Below are positions 30,168 through 39,908 of a stretch of 64,000 nucleotides of DNA, one piece after another. Positions within the stretch are counted from its first letter, which is position 1. The number at the start of each line of letters is the position of its first letter. A program made the translations under genes and the position numbers. Under the pieces are notes generated by a model. The model did not search any database, had not been told where the DNA came from, and worked only from the letters and a program-made list of their open reading frames with translations. The DNA comes from CAJXVY01 sp965660355 (GTDB lineage Bacteria; Actinomycetota; Actinomycetes; Actinomycetales; Microbacteriaceae): assembly GCA_965660355.1 (NCBI GenBank), contig CBFHZN010000007.1, forward strand, positions 1 through 64,000. Reading direction: 5' to 3'.

Positions 30168-31285
30168 TGGCGATCCGATATTTTGAAAACTTTGATATTG
30201 TTAACTACCGTTTTGGTAGTAATGAACCGTCTGCTTTGATGCAGAACATCTCTTCCTATGTGGACTTGATTGATCAACTCAAGGGTGAAGTGTCTTTCTA
30301 CGAAGACTATACCATCAAGTCAAACGAGAGACCCGATACGGTATCATTCAAACTGTATGACACTCCGGAGTATTATTGGACATTCTTTTTGATGAATGAT
30401 AAACTCCGAGAAAGTGGGTGGCCTTTGAATCGAGAAGATATTCAGAGAATCGCAAAAGAGAGATATCCCCATCGTGTTGTTACGACCAAGGACGATATCG
30501 CGACTGCGCCCAATAACTTTCCGGTCGGTACTGTGGTGACAGGTCGGACATCCGGGACAGTAGGAACTGTTGTTAAAAGAAACCTTGACCTCGGTCAGTT
30601 GGTGATCGACACGACAAATACTGTGGTAGAGACCGAAGAAGATTTTGTGATCGAACCCGACACCAATGGGTTTGCGACCATCGAAGTTTCGGATGAGAAC
30701 CGAACCTTTGACAATCCTTTTCTTTGGCAGGTCACACAAGACGGAGTCGATATCACTGGGGTGAATATTACCATTAACCGTTTGAGTAAATCCGCAACCT
30801 TGAGTAACATACCGTTTTCTGAGAACTCTAACTATGTTGTTACCGCACAAGTAAATGTCGCGAATCCTGAAGATAACAACTTTGGGGACGGCGAGATTAT
30901 TAGTTACGAGGCACAGAATGATGGTCAAGCTGTTGAACTGGTGGTATTTAAAGAGTCTGAACAGTATAATGCTATACACCACTATGAAAGAAAGACATAC
31001 ACTGCATTCAACCTAGATACCGTAAAGACAGTCTTTACGTCATTTGATAGAGCAGAAGCAAGAAGAGTTGCTGAGAGACTGGATAACGGAGAACTTCGGG
31101 TCAGTTCGGAACGTGTCGATATCGATCCCTTTACCCAACAGGTGCCTCAGGGCGCGGTTGCGGTGACACACTTAGAAAGACTCCAAAAGAAAAATGATGA
31201 CCTAAAGCAAATCAAGGTGTTAAAACCAGATGTGGTAGAAGAACTTGCAGAAAACTTCTATGCTAGGTTTCGTGAGAGAGTTTAA
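30167..31285 (+). CDS. 53: Baseplate wedge protein gp53
   Basis: A 372-residue protein. The N-terminal 110 residues (MAIRYFENFDIVNYRFG, PDTVSFKLYDTPEYYWTFFL, DKLRESGWPLNREDI) match gp53 of T4-like phages (T4: 196 aa). The rest is longer than T4, with a small beta domain (VVTGRTSGTVGTVV), a linker and a C-terminal helix. gp53 joins wedges around the hub. It overlaps its neighbours by one base on each side. Confidence 0.85.
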   Translation: MAIRYFENFDIVNYRFGSNEPSALMQNISSYVDLIDQLKGEVSFYEDYTIKSNERPDTVSFKLYDTPEYYWTFFLMNDKLRESGWPLNREDIQRIAKERYPHRVVTTKDDIATAPNNFPVGTVVTGRTSGTVGTVVKRNLDLGQLVIDTTNTVVETEEDFVIEPDTNGFATIEVSDENRTFDNPFLWQVTQDGVDITGVNITINRLSKSATLSNIPFSENSNYVVTAQVNVANPEDNNFGDGEIISYEAQNDGQAVELVVFKESEQYNAIHHYERKTYTAFNLDTVKTVFTSFDRAEARRVAERLDNGELRVSSERVDIDPFTQQVPQGAVAVTHLERLQKKNDDLKQIKVLKPDVVEELAENFYARFRERV

Positions 31286-32712
31286 TGTCCGAATTTAATA
31301 CTTTAAGTAAACAACAATGGAGAATTCGTTCTGCTAAAATAACTGCAGATCGCGGTCTTGACTTGGATGTCACTGACTCCATTATGGAACTGGTATTGTA
31401 CGAAAGTATTGATAAACCCTATTGTACCGGTCAGGTTGCGATTGCGGTAAATGATGCATTTGTTGATGAAAATAACTTTATGGGAACCGAAAGACTGACG
31501 GTCAAAATTGATTCCCAGAGAAGCGCAGGAGAGGTTCCTGACGTAGAAAGTCTTGGGGAGAGTAACGAGGGTCGAACCTTTGTGATGACCAGCATGGAAA
31601 GTGTTGTCAAATCAAATGAAGAAGGCACAAGTTCGGTTTATGTGTTTACTCTAATTGACGAACATGCGGTCGCAAGTAAGGTAAAAAAAGTCAGTCGGTC
31701 AATCGGGGGAGGTGTTCCCCTAGAAATTGAAATGTTGAAGTTGATCGCTGAACTTGGCAAACCGTGTGCAATCGAAAACTCCAAATCAAAACAGGGCGTC
31801 AAGTGGAAAGGATATGTTCCCTACCTCCATCCGTTAGAAGCAGCCGAGTGGTTGAGAGATCGTGTCTCGACCGAGACCGAAATGCCGATGTTTCTTTATG
31901 CATCGATGCATCGCCCCGAACTTATTATTTCATCTCTTGACGTATTGATGGAGAAGACTCCGTTCAATTCTGATAAAAGAAAACACTATTTCTTCTCGGG
32001 TGCAGATACACAGAAACAAGAGTATCAGGAACCCCCCGCTACAGGATTGAGACCAGTCGAAGAGAAACAACGGTCGATCAAAACATTTCGCGCTGCTAAG
32101 ATGCAGAATCAGTTCCATATGGCATTACAGAAGGGTGCGACCGGGGCAACAATCGCGACCACAAATTTAAACGGTGAACCCCAAGGCGGATATATACAAC
32201 CCAAACACCACTCGATTACTCGAACCATTGGTTTGATGGAGAATGCAGGAGTAACCCGAGGCGGACAACAGAATGTCTATGATCCTGAGTTTCTCGTGCG
32301 CGGCGCCGGCGCGGGCCGCGCGCCTGGCGCGGGCCCGATGCATGACAATGATGCTGCGGTTATTCACCAGATTCTTTCGGAAAATACCTACACAAAAGAT
32401 TGGAAAAGCATTCACTTCGAATCCGAGATTGAAAAACAGTTGAGTAAGATGTCGACCAATGCAATGATGGCAATGTTATACAAGAATGCATATGAGGTTA
32501 CCATTGACGGTTCTTTACTCTTAAAAGAAAAGAAGGGTGTGGGCGATGTGGTTTCGATTGACATCATTTCTGACTATCTCAATATCGAAGAGAGAAAGAC
32601 TCTTGATAAACTTAAGAGTGGAGACTTTCTTATTCTGAATACACGACATACCTTTCGAGTTCCTTCACATAGTGTGGTACTTACAGTTTCAAAACTGTCG
32701 AGGGAAGATTAG
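31285..32712 (+). CDS. Putative baseplate hub protein (gp27-like)
   Basis: A 475-residue protein. Two beta-rich domains (LDVTDSIMELVLYESIDKPY, YVFTLIDEHAV) and a C-terminal VTIDGSLLLKEKKGVGDVVSI resemble the barrel domains of gp27-like hub proteins, and it lies directly before the OB-fold/lysozyme gene just as hub genes neighbour gp5. No single motif proves it. A sharp GC-rich patch (32296-32338) encodes RGAGAGRAPGAGP with GC-ending codons unlike the rest. Confidence 0.55.
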   Translation: MSEFNTLSKQQWRIRSAKITADRGLDLDVTDSIMELVLYESIDKPYCTGQVAIAVNDAFVDENNFMGTERLTVKIDSQRSAGEVPDVESLGESNEGRTFVMTSMESVVKSNEEGTSSVYVFTLIDEHAVASKVKKVSRSIGGGVPLEIEMLKLIAELGKPCAIENSKSKQGVKWKGYVPYLHPLEAAEWLRDRVSTETEMPMFLYASMHRPELIISSLDVLMEKTPFNSDKRKHYFFSGADTQKQEYQEPPATGLRPVEEKQRSIKTFRAAKMQNQFHMALQKGATGATIATTNLNGEPQGGYIQPKHHSITRTIGLMENAGVTRGGQQNVYDPEFLVRGAGAGRAPGAGPMHDNDAAVIHQILSENTYTKDWKSIHFESEIEKQLSKMSTNAMMAMLYKNAYEVTIDGSLLLKEKKGVGDVVSIDIISDYLNIEERKTLDKLKSGDFLILNTRHTFRVPSHSVVLTVSKLSRED

Positions 32713-32715
32713 ACG

Positions 32716-33585
32716 ATGTCATTTAAACCCAAGGCAATACAGACCGAATACTATGGTGACAATGTCCGGTGGTTCATTGCGACCGTGATTGATGCGCGCC
32801 CATCTCCGGGTCAGGATTTAGAGGGTCGAGTAAAGATTCGGATTCATGGTACGATGTCTCCGTCCAACAAAGATATCCCTCAAGACGATCTTCCGTGGGC
32901 ACAGGTCATGCTACCCACGACCGAAGGTGGCACATCCGGACTCGGAGCAACTCCCAGACTCGAAGCAGGCGCACAGGTCTTTGGGTTCTTTATGGATGGC
33001 GCTGCGTCTCAGATACCGATTGTTTTGGGTTCTATTCCTATCTTTGAGTATCCCACATTTGTTCAACGTGGGATTGATATCGGTGAAAATGATCCGGACA
33101 ATCAACCCAGTAACAATATCGATAAAGTTGCGGTAGACAACGAAAACACCGGAGAGATCGATGGACGAACCCGAGAAAATCGGATTACCGAAACTGTTAA
33201 GTTTTTTGTAGAGAGGGGATACTCACCCGAAACCGCAAAGGCAATCGCCGCTACCCTGACGGTCGAATCCGGGATGGTTACGGGAACAAGAGGGGAAGAA
33301 CGAGGCATTGGTTCGTGGGGGCCTGCAGAACAAGAAGAACTCAATGACTTCACAGACAATCCTGACCACTTTGATCAACAGGTCGAGTTTATTGATCACC
33401 AACTAAATACCTCAAAGAAAGAAGCGGGTCAAAGATTAAGTTCCGCAACTACTATTAGTGGTAATGATACTTCCGAAAACAATGCAGCGGTGGTTGCAAA
33501 CCAAGAATTCGGAAAAGAAAAGAATAAATCGAAAACAGTAGAAGAAACCAATAATATCAATGACAGACTTGGTGGTGCTGGATAA
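32716..33585 (+). CDS. Baseplate hub protein with OB fold and tail lysozyme domain
   Basis: A 289-residue protein. The first 115 residues match the gp5 OB domain (FIATVIDARPSPGQDLEGRV, DLPWAQVMLPTTEGG, GAQVFGFFMDG). After a linker, residues 155-240 look like a phage tail lysozyme-type muramidase domain: AIAATLTVESGM with Glu184 as likely catalytic acid, GIGSWGPAEQEEL and QQVEFIDHQL. It would open peptidoglycan at the tail tip. Unlike T4 gp5 it lacks the beta-helix, which is on a separate gene (35474). A short Asn/Ser-rich C terminus ends one base inside the next gene. Confidence 0.75.
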   Translation: MSFKPKAIQTEYYGDNVRWFIATVIDARPSPGQDLEGRVKIRIHGTMSPSNKDIPQDDLPWAQVMLPTTEGGTSGLGATPRLEAGAQVFGFFMDGAASQIPIVLGSIPIFEYPTFVQRGIDIGENDPDNQPSNNIDKVAVDNENTGEIDGRTRENRITETVKFFVERGYSPETAKAIAATLTVESGMVTGTRGEERGIGSWGPAEQEELNDFTDNPDHFDQQVEFIDHQLNTSKKEAGQRLSSATTISGNDTSENNAAVVANQEFGKEKNKSKTVEETNNINDRLGGAG

Positions 33586-35474
33586 TGCCTGTAACTCGTA
33601 ACAAAATCAATCGCGACCTCTCAAGAAAAAAGTCTGCGACCAGTCTGATAAACAAATCAAGTCAGAAGATTGATGATTTAAAAGAGACAAAACTGGTCAA
33701 TAATGCGACTGTGTTGGGACGCGAAGTCGGTCAGACCGAAGGCCCGTTCGAAAGTCTTGAACAAAAACTTGACTTTGCGGGTCAGGTGAACACCGAGGGT
33801 GATGTTCTTACTCGGACAATTCAGAATCCCCCGAACTCAATTCAGGATGCCGTCCTTAACTTTCCGAACGATGGGTTTGATGCTGACGCCATTACAAATG
33901 ATATCGACACACTTCTCAATGCAGACTCCGACACAGATCTGACCGGAATGTTCAGTAGTGTGGGTTCGATTGGTGGGGGTGTTGCCGATACCGTCTCGGG
34001 TGTGATTAGGATTATCACTCTTCTGGGGGCGTTATCTAAAATAGCTTCGAATATTTCGATTAGCGGAAGTGCGACAGATGCAATCAAAGCATCAGGTAAA
34101 GCCCTCTCAGAAAAGGCGAATAATTTAGGGGGTGCTCTGAGTGAAGCGACCGGAAGTCTTGGTGATCTAGGAGATGTCAATAGTCTGAGTGATCTGAGTG
34201 GAACGGTCAGTGATATCGGAAGTAATTTCGGTGAAGTTGGGAGTGCATTATCTGCATTTACTAAGTTTAATCCGGACGCTGGTGTTTTGGGTCAGGTAAC
34301 AAATATAGCTGGCGCTGGTGAGGTCGTGGGTGATATTGATGATCAACTGGGTGTGGTTAACCAAGGCGTAAATGACATCGAAAATACTGTGGACAATTTT
34401 CTTGATGCCGGTTTAAATGGAGTGGTAAACAAGGTATTTGGGGAAACACAAGATATTTTAGGCCCAGTAAATGAAACTGTGGTTAAAAGTACGGGTGGTA
34501 TTGCACAAAATATCAATGAAGCAGCAAACCAAGAATTTACCAAGAAGGTCATTCAATTTACGGGTGGTGCATCGGTTTCTAACAATCTTGTGAGTGGATT
34601 GATGGATCAGGTTGCCAGTGATGATCCAAAACAAATCGCACAAGCGACAAAGTCAATCACTCAGATTAGTAATCGGATTCCTGATTCGATGAGGTCGATA
34701 GTCAACTCAGTGAATGATAATGAATACAACTCATCCCGAGAACTTTTGGATAATATTATCGACCGGGCAGAACGTCAAAATGTTGATGTGATCGATCGTA
34801 TTCGTTTTATCGAACAGTTCAACTCGATCGAGGATACACTTCCGACATTGGATACAACGATTCAGAGTTCACTTATTCGAACAAACAATCAGTTCTTCAC
34901 GGAGAGTGTTAACCTGAAAGATTATGCCGCAAACTATCCGGCGGCCGGAGATATAGAAAATCAGGAGGTTCCGGAGTTTACGACTGTTGATTCTAAAGAA
35001 GAGTTGGGTCAGGAAATGATGTTGATTAAACGTGGAGTGTTGTACTTGACATTACACGCTACACAGACATTTAATAACCAGTTCTTGACTTCGGCAGATA
35101 TTCATCGTGATCATATTGAACGCGGTCTCAAAGGAATCCAGTATCATTACATCATAAGAAGAGACGGGACGGTCGAGAGGGGTCTTCCTGCTGATCGTGT
35201 TTCTGAGTTATCACCTCGGAATCTTCGAAACTTCACGATAGATATTGCTTTGGTCGGCGGTATTAACGCATCCAGTGGTGTCGAGAATCCAGATCAGTAT
35301 AAATCTATCGAGTCATATACACGTGCTCAGATGGATACTTTAGAATCATTTATTGATTCTTTCTATCGTAAGTATCCGGGCGGTATTGTACAAGGTCATA
35401 GTCAAGTAGAAAATGAAGTGGATGATCCCAACTTTGATGTTTCGAGATATATTAGAAATAGGTTTAACAGATAA
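33585..35474 (+). CDS. Virion structural protein with C-terminal amidase domain
   Basis: A 629-residue protein. Residues 1-440 are helical, with Gly/Ser/Val repeats typical of tail proteins. The last 150 residues match T7-lysozyme-type N-acetylmuramoyl-L-alanine amidases: LTLHATQT (His491), YHYIIRRDGTVERG (Tyr520, His521), IDIALVGGIN and VQGHSQV (His605). DDPNFD follows, where T7 lysozyme has C-P-S-F-D, so a zinc-ligand Cys becomes Asp (about 614), as in some amidases. It would cut the peptide stem of peptidoglycan. Its position between the OB/lysozyme and spike genes puts it in the tail hub. Confidence 0.78.
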   Translation: MPVTRNKINRDLSRKKSATSLINKSSQKIDDLKETKLVNNATVLGREVGQTEGPFESLEQKLDFAGQVNTEGDVLTRTIQNPPNSIQDAVLNFPNDGFDADAITNDIDTLLNADSDTDLTGMFSSVGSIGGGVADTVSGVIRIITLLGALSKIASNISISGSATDAIKASGKALSEKANNLGGALSEATGSLGDLGDVNSLSDLSGTVSDIGSNFGEVGSALSAFTKFNPDAGVLGQVTNIAGAGEVVGDIDDQLGVVNQGVNDIENTVDNFLDAGLNGVVNKVFGETQDILGPVNETVVKSTGGIAQNINEAANQEFTKKVIQFTGGASVSNNLVSGLMDQVASDDPKQIAQATKSITQISNRIPDSMRSIVNSVNDNEYNSSRELLDNIIDRAERQNVDVIDRIRFIEQFNSIEDTLPTLDTTIQSSLIRTNNQFFTESVNLKDYAANYPAAGDIENQEVPEFTTVDSKEELGQEMMLIKRGVLYLTLHATQTFNNQFLTSADIHRDHIERGLKGIQYHYIIRRDGTVERGLPADRVSELSPRNLRNFTIDIALVGGINASSGVENPDQYKSIESYTRAQMDTLESFIDSFYRKYPGGIVQGHSQVENEVDDPNFDVSRYIRNRFNR

Positions 35475-36970
35475 TGAGTTCAAGTACAAACCCCCGAAAG
35501 GCAGGACAAAATCCAGAGAAAGACGCAACCGAGGGTGTGCCTCAGTATGGGTTTCAAGATCCTACCGGCGAGTTTCCGCGTAAAAAATACTGGCGCGGTT
35601 CGTCAATCAATCGTGCAGCAAGAGGGGTGGGTCAACCCAATGACCTCACGGTGTCTGGAACTTTCAGTCAGGTTGATCTAGAACTCGAAGAAACACAACC
35701 TTCGGTTTATCCCTATAACCAAGTCAAAGAAACCTACTCGGGTCATGTGATCGAGTATGATGATACTGCGGGTGGGGAAAGAATTCTGATTAAACACCGT
35801 ACAGGCGCAGGCGTGGAGATACGACCGGACGGTACTGTGTTTATTAGTTCGACCGCAAATAGTCTACAGACTGTCGGTAAAGACATGAAAGTCATTGTCG
35901 AAGGTGACACCCAACTTGCATACAAGGGTGATGTCGACATGTTTGTTGAAGGCAACTTTAATGTCGATGTTGGGGGTGATTATAACATCAAAACCAAAGG
36001 ACATAAAAGAGAGAAGGTCGCGAAGAATCATCGTACTCAGGTTTCGGGGTCAAACGAACTTGTTGTCAAAGAGAGTAATGCGACCAAGGTGGTCGGTGCG
36101 AATGTCGATGTGTGTTTGGACAATCGTGAGATCATCACTAAAAATCAGTTGAATATCCACACAGACGGTGGCACAGAGTTGGTGACCGATGATACAATGT
36201 TGATCTCGGGTGGCGCAGAAGCAGTTATGGTCTCCAAGACCACCAACATCTCAGGCATCCACACCTCGGTACTGGGCGTAACTGGCGCGATCGGGGGAAG
36301 CGGAATGGACTATACAGGCAAGTCCTATGCAGGCCCACTCGGGCCCGTGCCGTTTACTTCGGGTGCGGCATTCTATGGTTCATTCTTGGGTCAATCGATC
36401 GAAGCACTTGGCGCATTATCTGCATTTACTGCGGCGACCGCAGGCACGGCAGCCTCGTTAGGGCCTGGCGGTGTAGGTTATCCGGTAACTCCTAAGATTG
36501 TTCCGGTTCCCCCGACCTCGCCGGTTCCGCCTATTGCCCCGATTGTGGGCGCACATCTAGCGGGCGGTTCTTATTCGATCAAGACTGTAACAGTCGATGC
36601 GGGCGGTGTTTTGAAATCTAAGATTCTTAAGTCAGATACCTATGGTGGCGTTTTTGCTGACGGCGAACCAGACACCCAAGACTTGCGTTCCGGAATGAGA
36701 AATCCGGAGTATCGAGATCAATTATTGGGTAATGGTCAAAGTGATGGAAAAATCAGTAAAGACGGTACAGTTGATGTGCCGGATGGGTTTGGTCGAACCG
36801 ATGGTAAGGATCCCTCTTCAATCTTTGGGAAAAATCCGTTAGGCAATACACGCGACAACGAGGGCAAGTTGATAACTCGGGGCGCAGACATCTTTACTCA
36901 GGACGAAGAACTAGAAGCAGAGAGAGATAGGTTGTCGACTGGCCCCGTACCGACAGAGGATTCAGCATGA
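35474..36970 (+). CDS. Baseplate spike protein, gp5 C-terminal beta-helix type
   Basis: A 498-residue protein. A core of about 100-260 (IEYDDTAGGERILIKHRTGA, then a ladder of short strands with V-x-G-D, V-E-G-D/N, V-G-G-D repeats such as VEGNFNVDVGGDYN) is the gp5/VgrG-type trimeric beta-helix needle. A Pro/Gly/Ala-rich central part (TPKIVPVPPTSPVPPIAP) and a disordered acidic C terminus follow. It would pierce the outer membrane. It corresponds to the third domain of T4 gp5, as a separate gene. Confidence 0.78.
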   Translation: MSSSTNPRKAGQNPEKDATEGVPQYGFQDPTGEFPRKKYWRGSSINRAARGVGQPNDLTVSGTFSQVDLELEETQPSVYPYNQVKETYSGHVIEYDDTAGGERILIKHRTGAGVEIRPDGTVFISSTANSLQTVGKDMKVIVEGDTQLAYKGDVDMFVEGNFNVDVGGDYNIKTKGHKREKVAKNHRTQVSGSNELVVKESNATKVVGANVDVCLDNREIITKNQLNIHTDGGTELVTDDTMLISGGAEAVMVSKTTNISGIHTSVLGVTGAIGGSGMDYTGKSYAGPLGPVPFTSGAAFYGSFLGQSIEALGALSAFTAATAGTAASLGPGGVGYPVTPKIVPVPPTSPVPPIAPIVGAHLAGGSYSIKTVTVDAGGVLKSKILKSDTYGGVFADGEPDTQDLRSGMRNPEYRDQLLGNGQSDGKISKDGTVDVPDGFGRTDGKDPSSIFGKNPLGNTRDNEGKLITRGADIFTQDEELEAERDRLSTGPVPTEDSA

Positions 36971-37557
36971 TTTATCTACCCAATCCAAAGTATGATCCAA
37001 ATAACACTCCCGGTTCTGAGATTACATCCAAACTCAAACTCGGGAAGGGAATCTCTATCGCAACATTTTTGGGGCATGGTGCTTCGGGTATTGGACACAT
37101 TGCGACTCCCGAAGAACGGTCACAACTTGCAAGAAATCTTTACCTTCATGCAGAAGCAATGAATCATGTGAATGAGAATCCATATAACTTCACGAAGGTC
37201 AGGGTAACAGTATCCGAAGGGATCTACGAAGCAGGCCCCACCGAGACTCTTGCGGGTGATGCGTTATTGAAATCAGACGGTCGTGCGGTTGTCTATCAGG
37301 TGGTGAACAAAAGAGGACAAATCGACCATGCGGCAACATTTGATGTTGCACGATACTGGAAGGATAATATCTTCTACGAAAGAATTGTTTTAGACTATGA
37401 TCGTTATAACCCCGATGGGTCATTGACCTCTCAAATCATACTTGAGTTCAAGGATGTGCCATCAAACTATGATATTGATTTTGGATTGAATATCGAAACT
37501 CAATACAATGGTAAGTTACTTTCTAGGGGTGAACTCTTAGAAGTCTTAGAGAATTAG
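36967..37557 (+). CDS. Structural-block protein of unknown role (196 aa)
   Basis: A 196-residue protein overlapping the spike gene by 4 bp. A helical N-terminal half (GHIATPEERSQLARNLYLHAE over 20 positions) is followed by a mostly beta C-terminal half. I recognise it only as a frequent neighbour of gp25 in T4-like marine phages. Its position suggests a baseplate or spike accessory role. The 3' end is followed immediately by a late promoter. Confidence 0.6.
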   Translation: MIYLPNPKYDPNNTPGSEITSKLKLGKGISIATFLGHGASGIGHIATPEERSQLARNLYLHAEAMNHVNENPYNFTKVRVTVSEGIYEAGPTETLAGDALLKSDGRAVVYQVVNKRGQIDHAATFDVARYWKDNIFYERIVLDYDRYNPDGSLTSQIILEFKDVPSNYDIDFGLNIETQYNGKLLSRGELLEVLEN

Positions 37558-37565
37558 TATAAATA
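37558..37565 (+). promoter_or_regulatory. T4-type late promoter
   Basis: TATAAATA at 37558-37565, overlapping the stop of the previous gene and 28 bp before the gp25 ATG. Confidence 0.75.
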
Positions 37566-37592
37566 ACAGCAGTAAATCTTTGAGAGTTTTCC

Positions 37593-38078
37593 ATGGCAGT
37601 AAGACGTTCTCTCTCGATTGAGGACAAAGATCTAAGTAAAGTCACTGTTGCGACCACATCGAATCGCAAGTATCTTGACTTGGACTTAGCATTTGCTCCA
37701 AGACCAGTATCGGGAGACATATTTAAGAAGTCAGAAGCAGCTGCTGTGAGACAGGCTGTCAAGAATATTCTCATGACCAATTATAATGAGAAACCTTTTC
37801 AACCATTCTTTGGCGCAAATCTCAATAATTATCTCTTTGAACTTGCGGATGGTGGTGCTTTGGAGTCGGATATTGAAGACGAGATTCGGACTGCACTTGC
37901 GACATATGAACCTCGGGTAGAACAAAGATTCTTTGATATTCGAGGTCAAGAAGATTCGTTACAAATTGATGTCAATCTGTCACCGGACGCAAACTCTTTG
38001 ACCGTGACTGTTATTTTCAATGTAATCAACTCAAGTGAGAGAGTTGAGGTTACAACCACACTCAATAGGTTAAGATAA
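37593..38078 (+). CDS. 25: Baseplate wedge protein gp25
   Basis: A 161-residue protein of the gp25/GPW family (T4: 132). The segment VKNILMTNYNEKPFQPFFGA followed by NLNNYLFE is the family core; the C-terminal half carries SLQIDVNLSPDANSLTVTV, strands of the sheath-binding lysozyme-like fold. In T4 gp25 starts sheath assembly on the baseplate. It has its own late promoter. The stop is directly followed by the gp6 ATG with no gap. Confidence 0.92.
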   Translation: MAVRRSLSIEDKDLSKVTVATTSNRKYLDLDLAFAPRPVSGDIFKKSEAAAVRQAVKNILMTNYNEKPFQPFFGANLNNYLFELADGGALESDIEDEIRTALATYEPRVEQRFFDIRGQEDSLQIDVNLSPDANSLTVTVIFNVINSSERVEVTTTLNRLR

Positions 38079-39908
38079 ATGGCAACAACTATTAAATCGA
38101 CTGCGTTAGACTTTGTCAATATCAAGAACAACCTCAAGTCGTTCTTAGAACAAAAACCAGAGTTTGCAGACTATAACTTTGAAACATCGGGTTTATCTAA
38201 CCTATTGGACGTCCTTGCATATAATACACATATCAATGCATTGACCGCAAACTTTGCGCTGAATGAATCCTTTTTGGGAACCGCACAGTTGCGTAGTTCC
38301 CTTGTGAGTCTGTCAGAAGGCATTGGATACATTCCGGATTCCAAGACGGCATCAGAAGCAATCGTTCGACTTTCTTTGAACTTATCTGGTGTGGGAGATC
38401 GACAACCGACCCTCACGATTCCGGCAGGCCTCAGGTTTGAAGCGACAGTAGATGATGTCAACTATATCTTCCAGACTCAAGAGACGATCATTGCGTCAGA
38501 TGATGGATCTGGATTCTATCGATTTACCACATTGGACGGCAATGCAGATATTTCGATCTTCGAAGGTTCGCCAAAGACGCGGACATTCATTGCGGGAGAC
38601 AATGACGAGAATGCGGTCTATATTATTCCGGACGAAAACATGGATATCGACACTGCGGTGGTTCGGGTATTCGAGAGTCCGACCGCAACCCGGTTTACGA
38701 CCTATACCAATATCTTAGAAGCAACCACCATTAACGAACAGTCAACTTTGTATATCCTAAAAGAGACTCCCAATGGATTCTATGAGTTGAGTTTTGGTAA
38801 TGGTACAACATTGGGTCAGACACCCGAAGCAGGATACAGAATCACGGTCGATTATCTTTCGACCAATGGTGATGTTGCAGACAATGCATTGGTGTTCGAA
38901 CCATTAGATCCAATTACTGTGAGTCAAACCACAGATAGAACCCCTACTGTCTCGACCGTCAGTCGATCAGCAGGCGGTGGTGAGAAGGAAACACTTGAAT
39001 CTATTCGAAAGAACGCACCTTTCCAGTATGCCGCACAAAACCGGATGGTGACCTATGCAGATTACTCATCTTTGGTTTTGCGTAACTTTTCTACATTGAT
39101 CCAAGATATCAAGGCATGGGGCGGAGAAGATAATCTCGAACCCGAGTTCGGGACGGTCTTTATGTCAATTAAGTTTAATGACGATGTGTCGGAGAACCGA
39201 CAACAGATTACCAAAGACTCGGTTCGTGATCTTGCGGAACAACTTTCGGTCGCATCTTTTGATTTGAAGTTTACTGATCCGGTGACCACATTCTTGGAAG
39301 TCCAAACATTCTTCCAATTCAACCCGAGGTTGACTACTCTTTCACTCAACACCATTGAAGAACAGGTTCGAAGCACAATCGAACAATACTTTCAAGATAC
39401 GGTCGGTGGATTTGAAGAATCCTTCCGTAGGTCAAATATGTTAACTTTGGTGGATGATGTGAGTCCTGCGGTGTTGTCTTCTCGTGCAGAGGTTAAGATG
39501 CAACAAAGGTTGGTTCCTTTTATCAACATCGAGACAGACTATAGTTTTGACTATCCGGTTTCGATTGCTGCACCTGATGACGAGACATTCCGGGTCACAT
39601 CATCATCTTTTACTTTCCGTGATCAGACATGCCAGGTTCGAAACCAGTTGGGTAGTACTAAACTTCAGGTCATTAACATTTCGAGTGGTCGTGCCGTAGT
39701 TGATAATGTGGGCACATACAGTCCGACTGCCGGTCGAGTTGATCTGGTTGGTCTTGAAGTCGATGCATTGCTTGGTGGTCAGGGATATATTACCATTTCG
39801 GTTGTGCCTGCAAACCAGAGTGCGATTTCCCCGGAACGTGAATATATCCTACAACAGGACATCCCAAGAAGTACTGCGCGCGGAATCTTAGTCGAGGCGT
39901 CTAACTAA
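38079..39908 (+). CDS. 6: Baseplate wedge protein gp6
   Basis: A 609-residue gp6 homologue (T4: 660). The N-terminal helical part (FLEQKPEFADYNFETSGLSN, LLDVLAYNTHINALTANFAL as adjacent pieces) and the following SLSEGIGYIPDSKTA match gp6 and the baseplate J family. Further features are RRSNMLTLVDDVSPAV-type dimer regions near 445-470 and a beta-rich C-terminal third. In T4 gp6 dimers form the continuous inner ring that triggers contraction. It abuts genes on both sides. Confidence 0.92.
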   Translation: MATTIKSTALDFVNIKNNLKSFLEQKPEFADYNFETSGLSNLLDVLAYNTHINALTANFALNESFLGTAQLRSSLVSLSEGIGYIPDSKTASEAIVRLSLNLSGVGDRQPTLTIPAGLRFEATVDDVNYIFQTQETIIASDDGSGFYRFTTLDGNADISIFEGSPKTRTFIAGDNDENAVYIIPDENMDIDTAVVRVFESPTATRFTTYTNILEATTINEQSTLYILKETPNGFYELSFGNGTTLGQTPEAGYRITVDYLSTNGDVADNALVFEPLDPITVSQTTDRTPTVSTVSRSAGGGEKETLESIRKNAPFQYAAQNRMVTYADYSSLVLRNFSTLIQDIKAWGGEDNLEPEFGTVFMSIKFNDDVSENRQQITKDSVRDLAEQLSVASFDLKFTDPVTTFLEVQTFFQFNPRLTTLSLNTIEEQVRSTIEQYFQDTVGGFEESFRRSNMLTLVDDVSPAVLSSRAEVKMQQRLVPFINIETDYSFDYPVSIAAPDDETFRVTSSSFTFRDQTCQVRNQLGSTKLQVINISSGRAVVDNVGTYSPTAGRVDLVGLEVDALLGGQGYITISVVPANQSAISPEREYILQQDIPRSTARGILVEASN

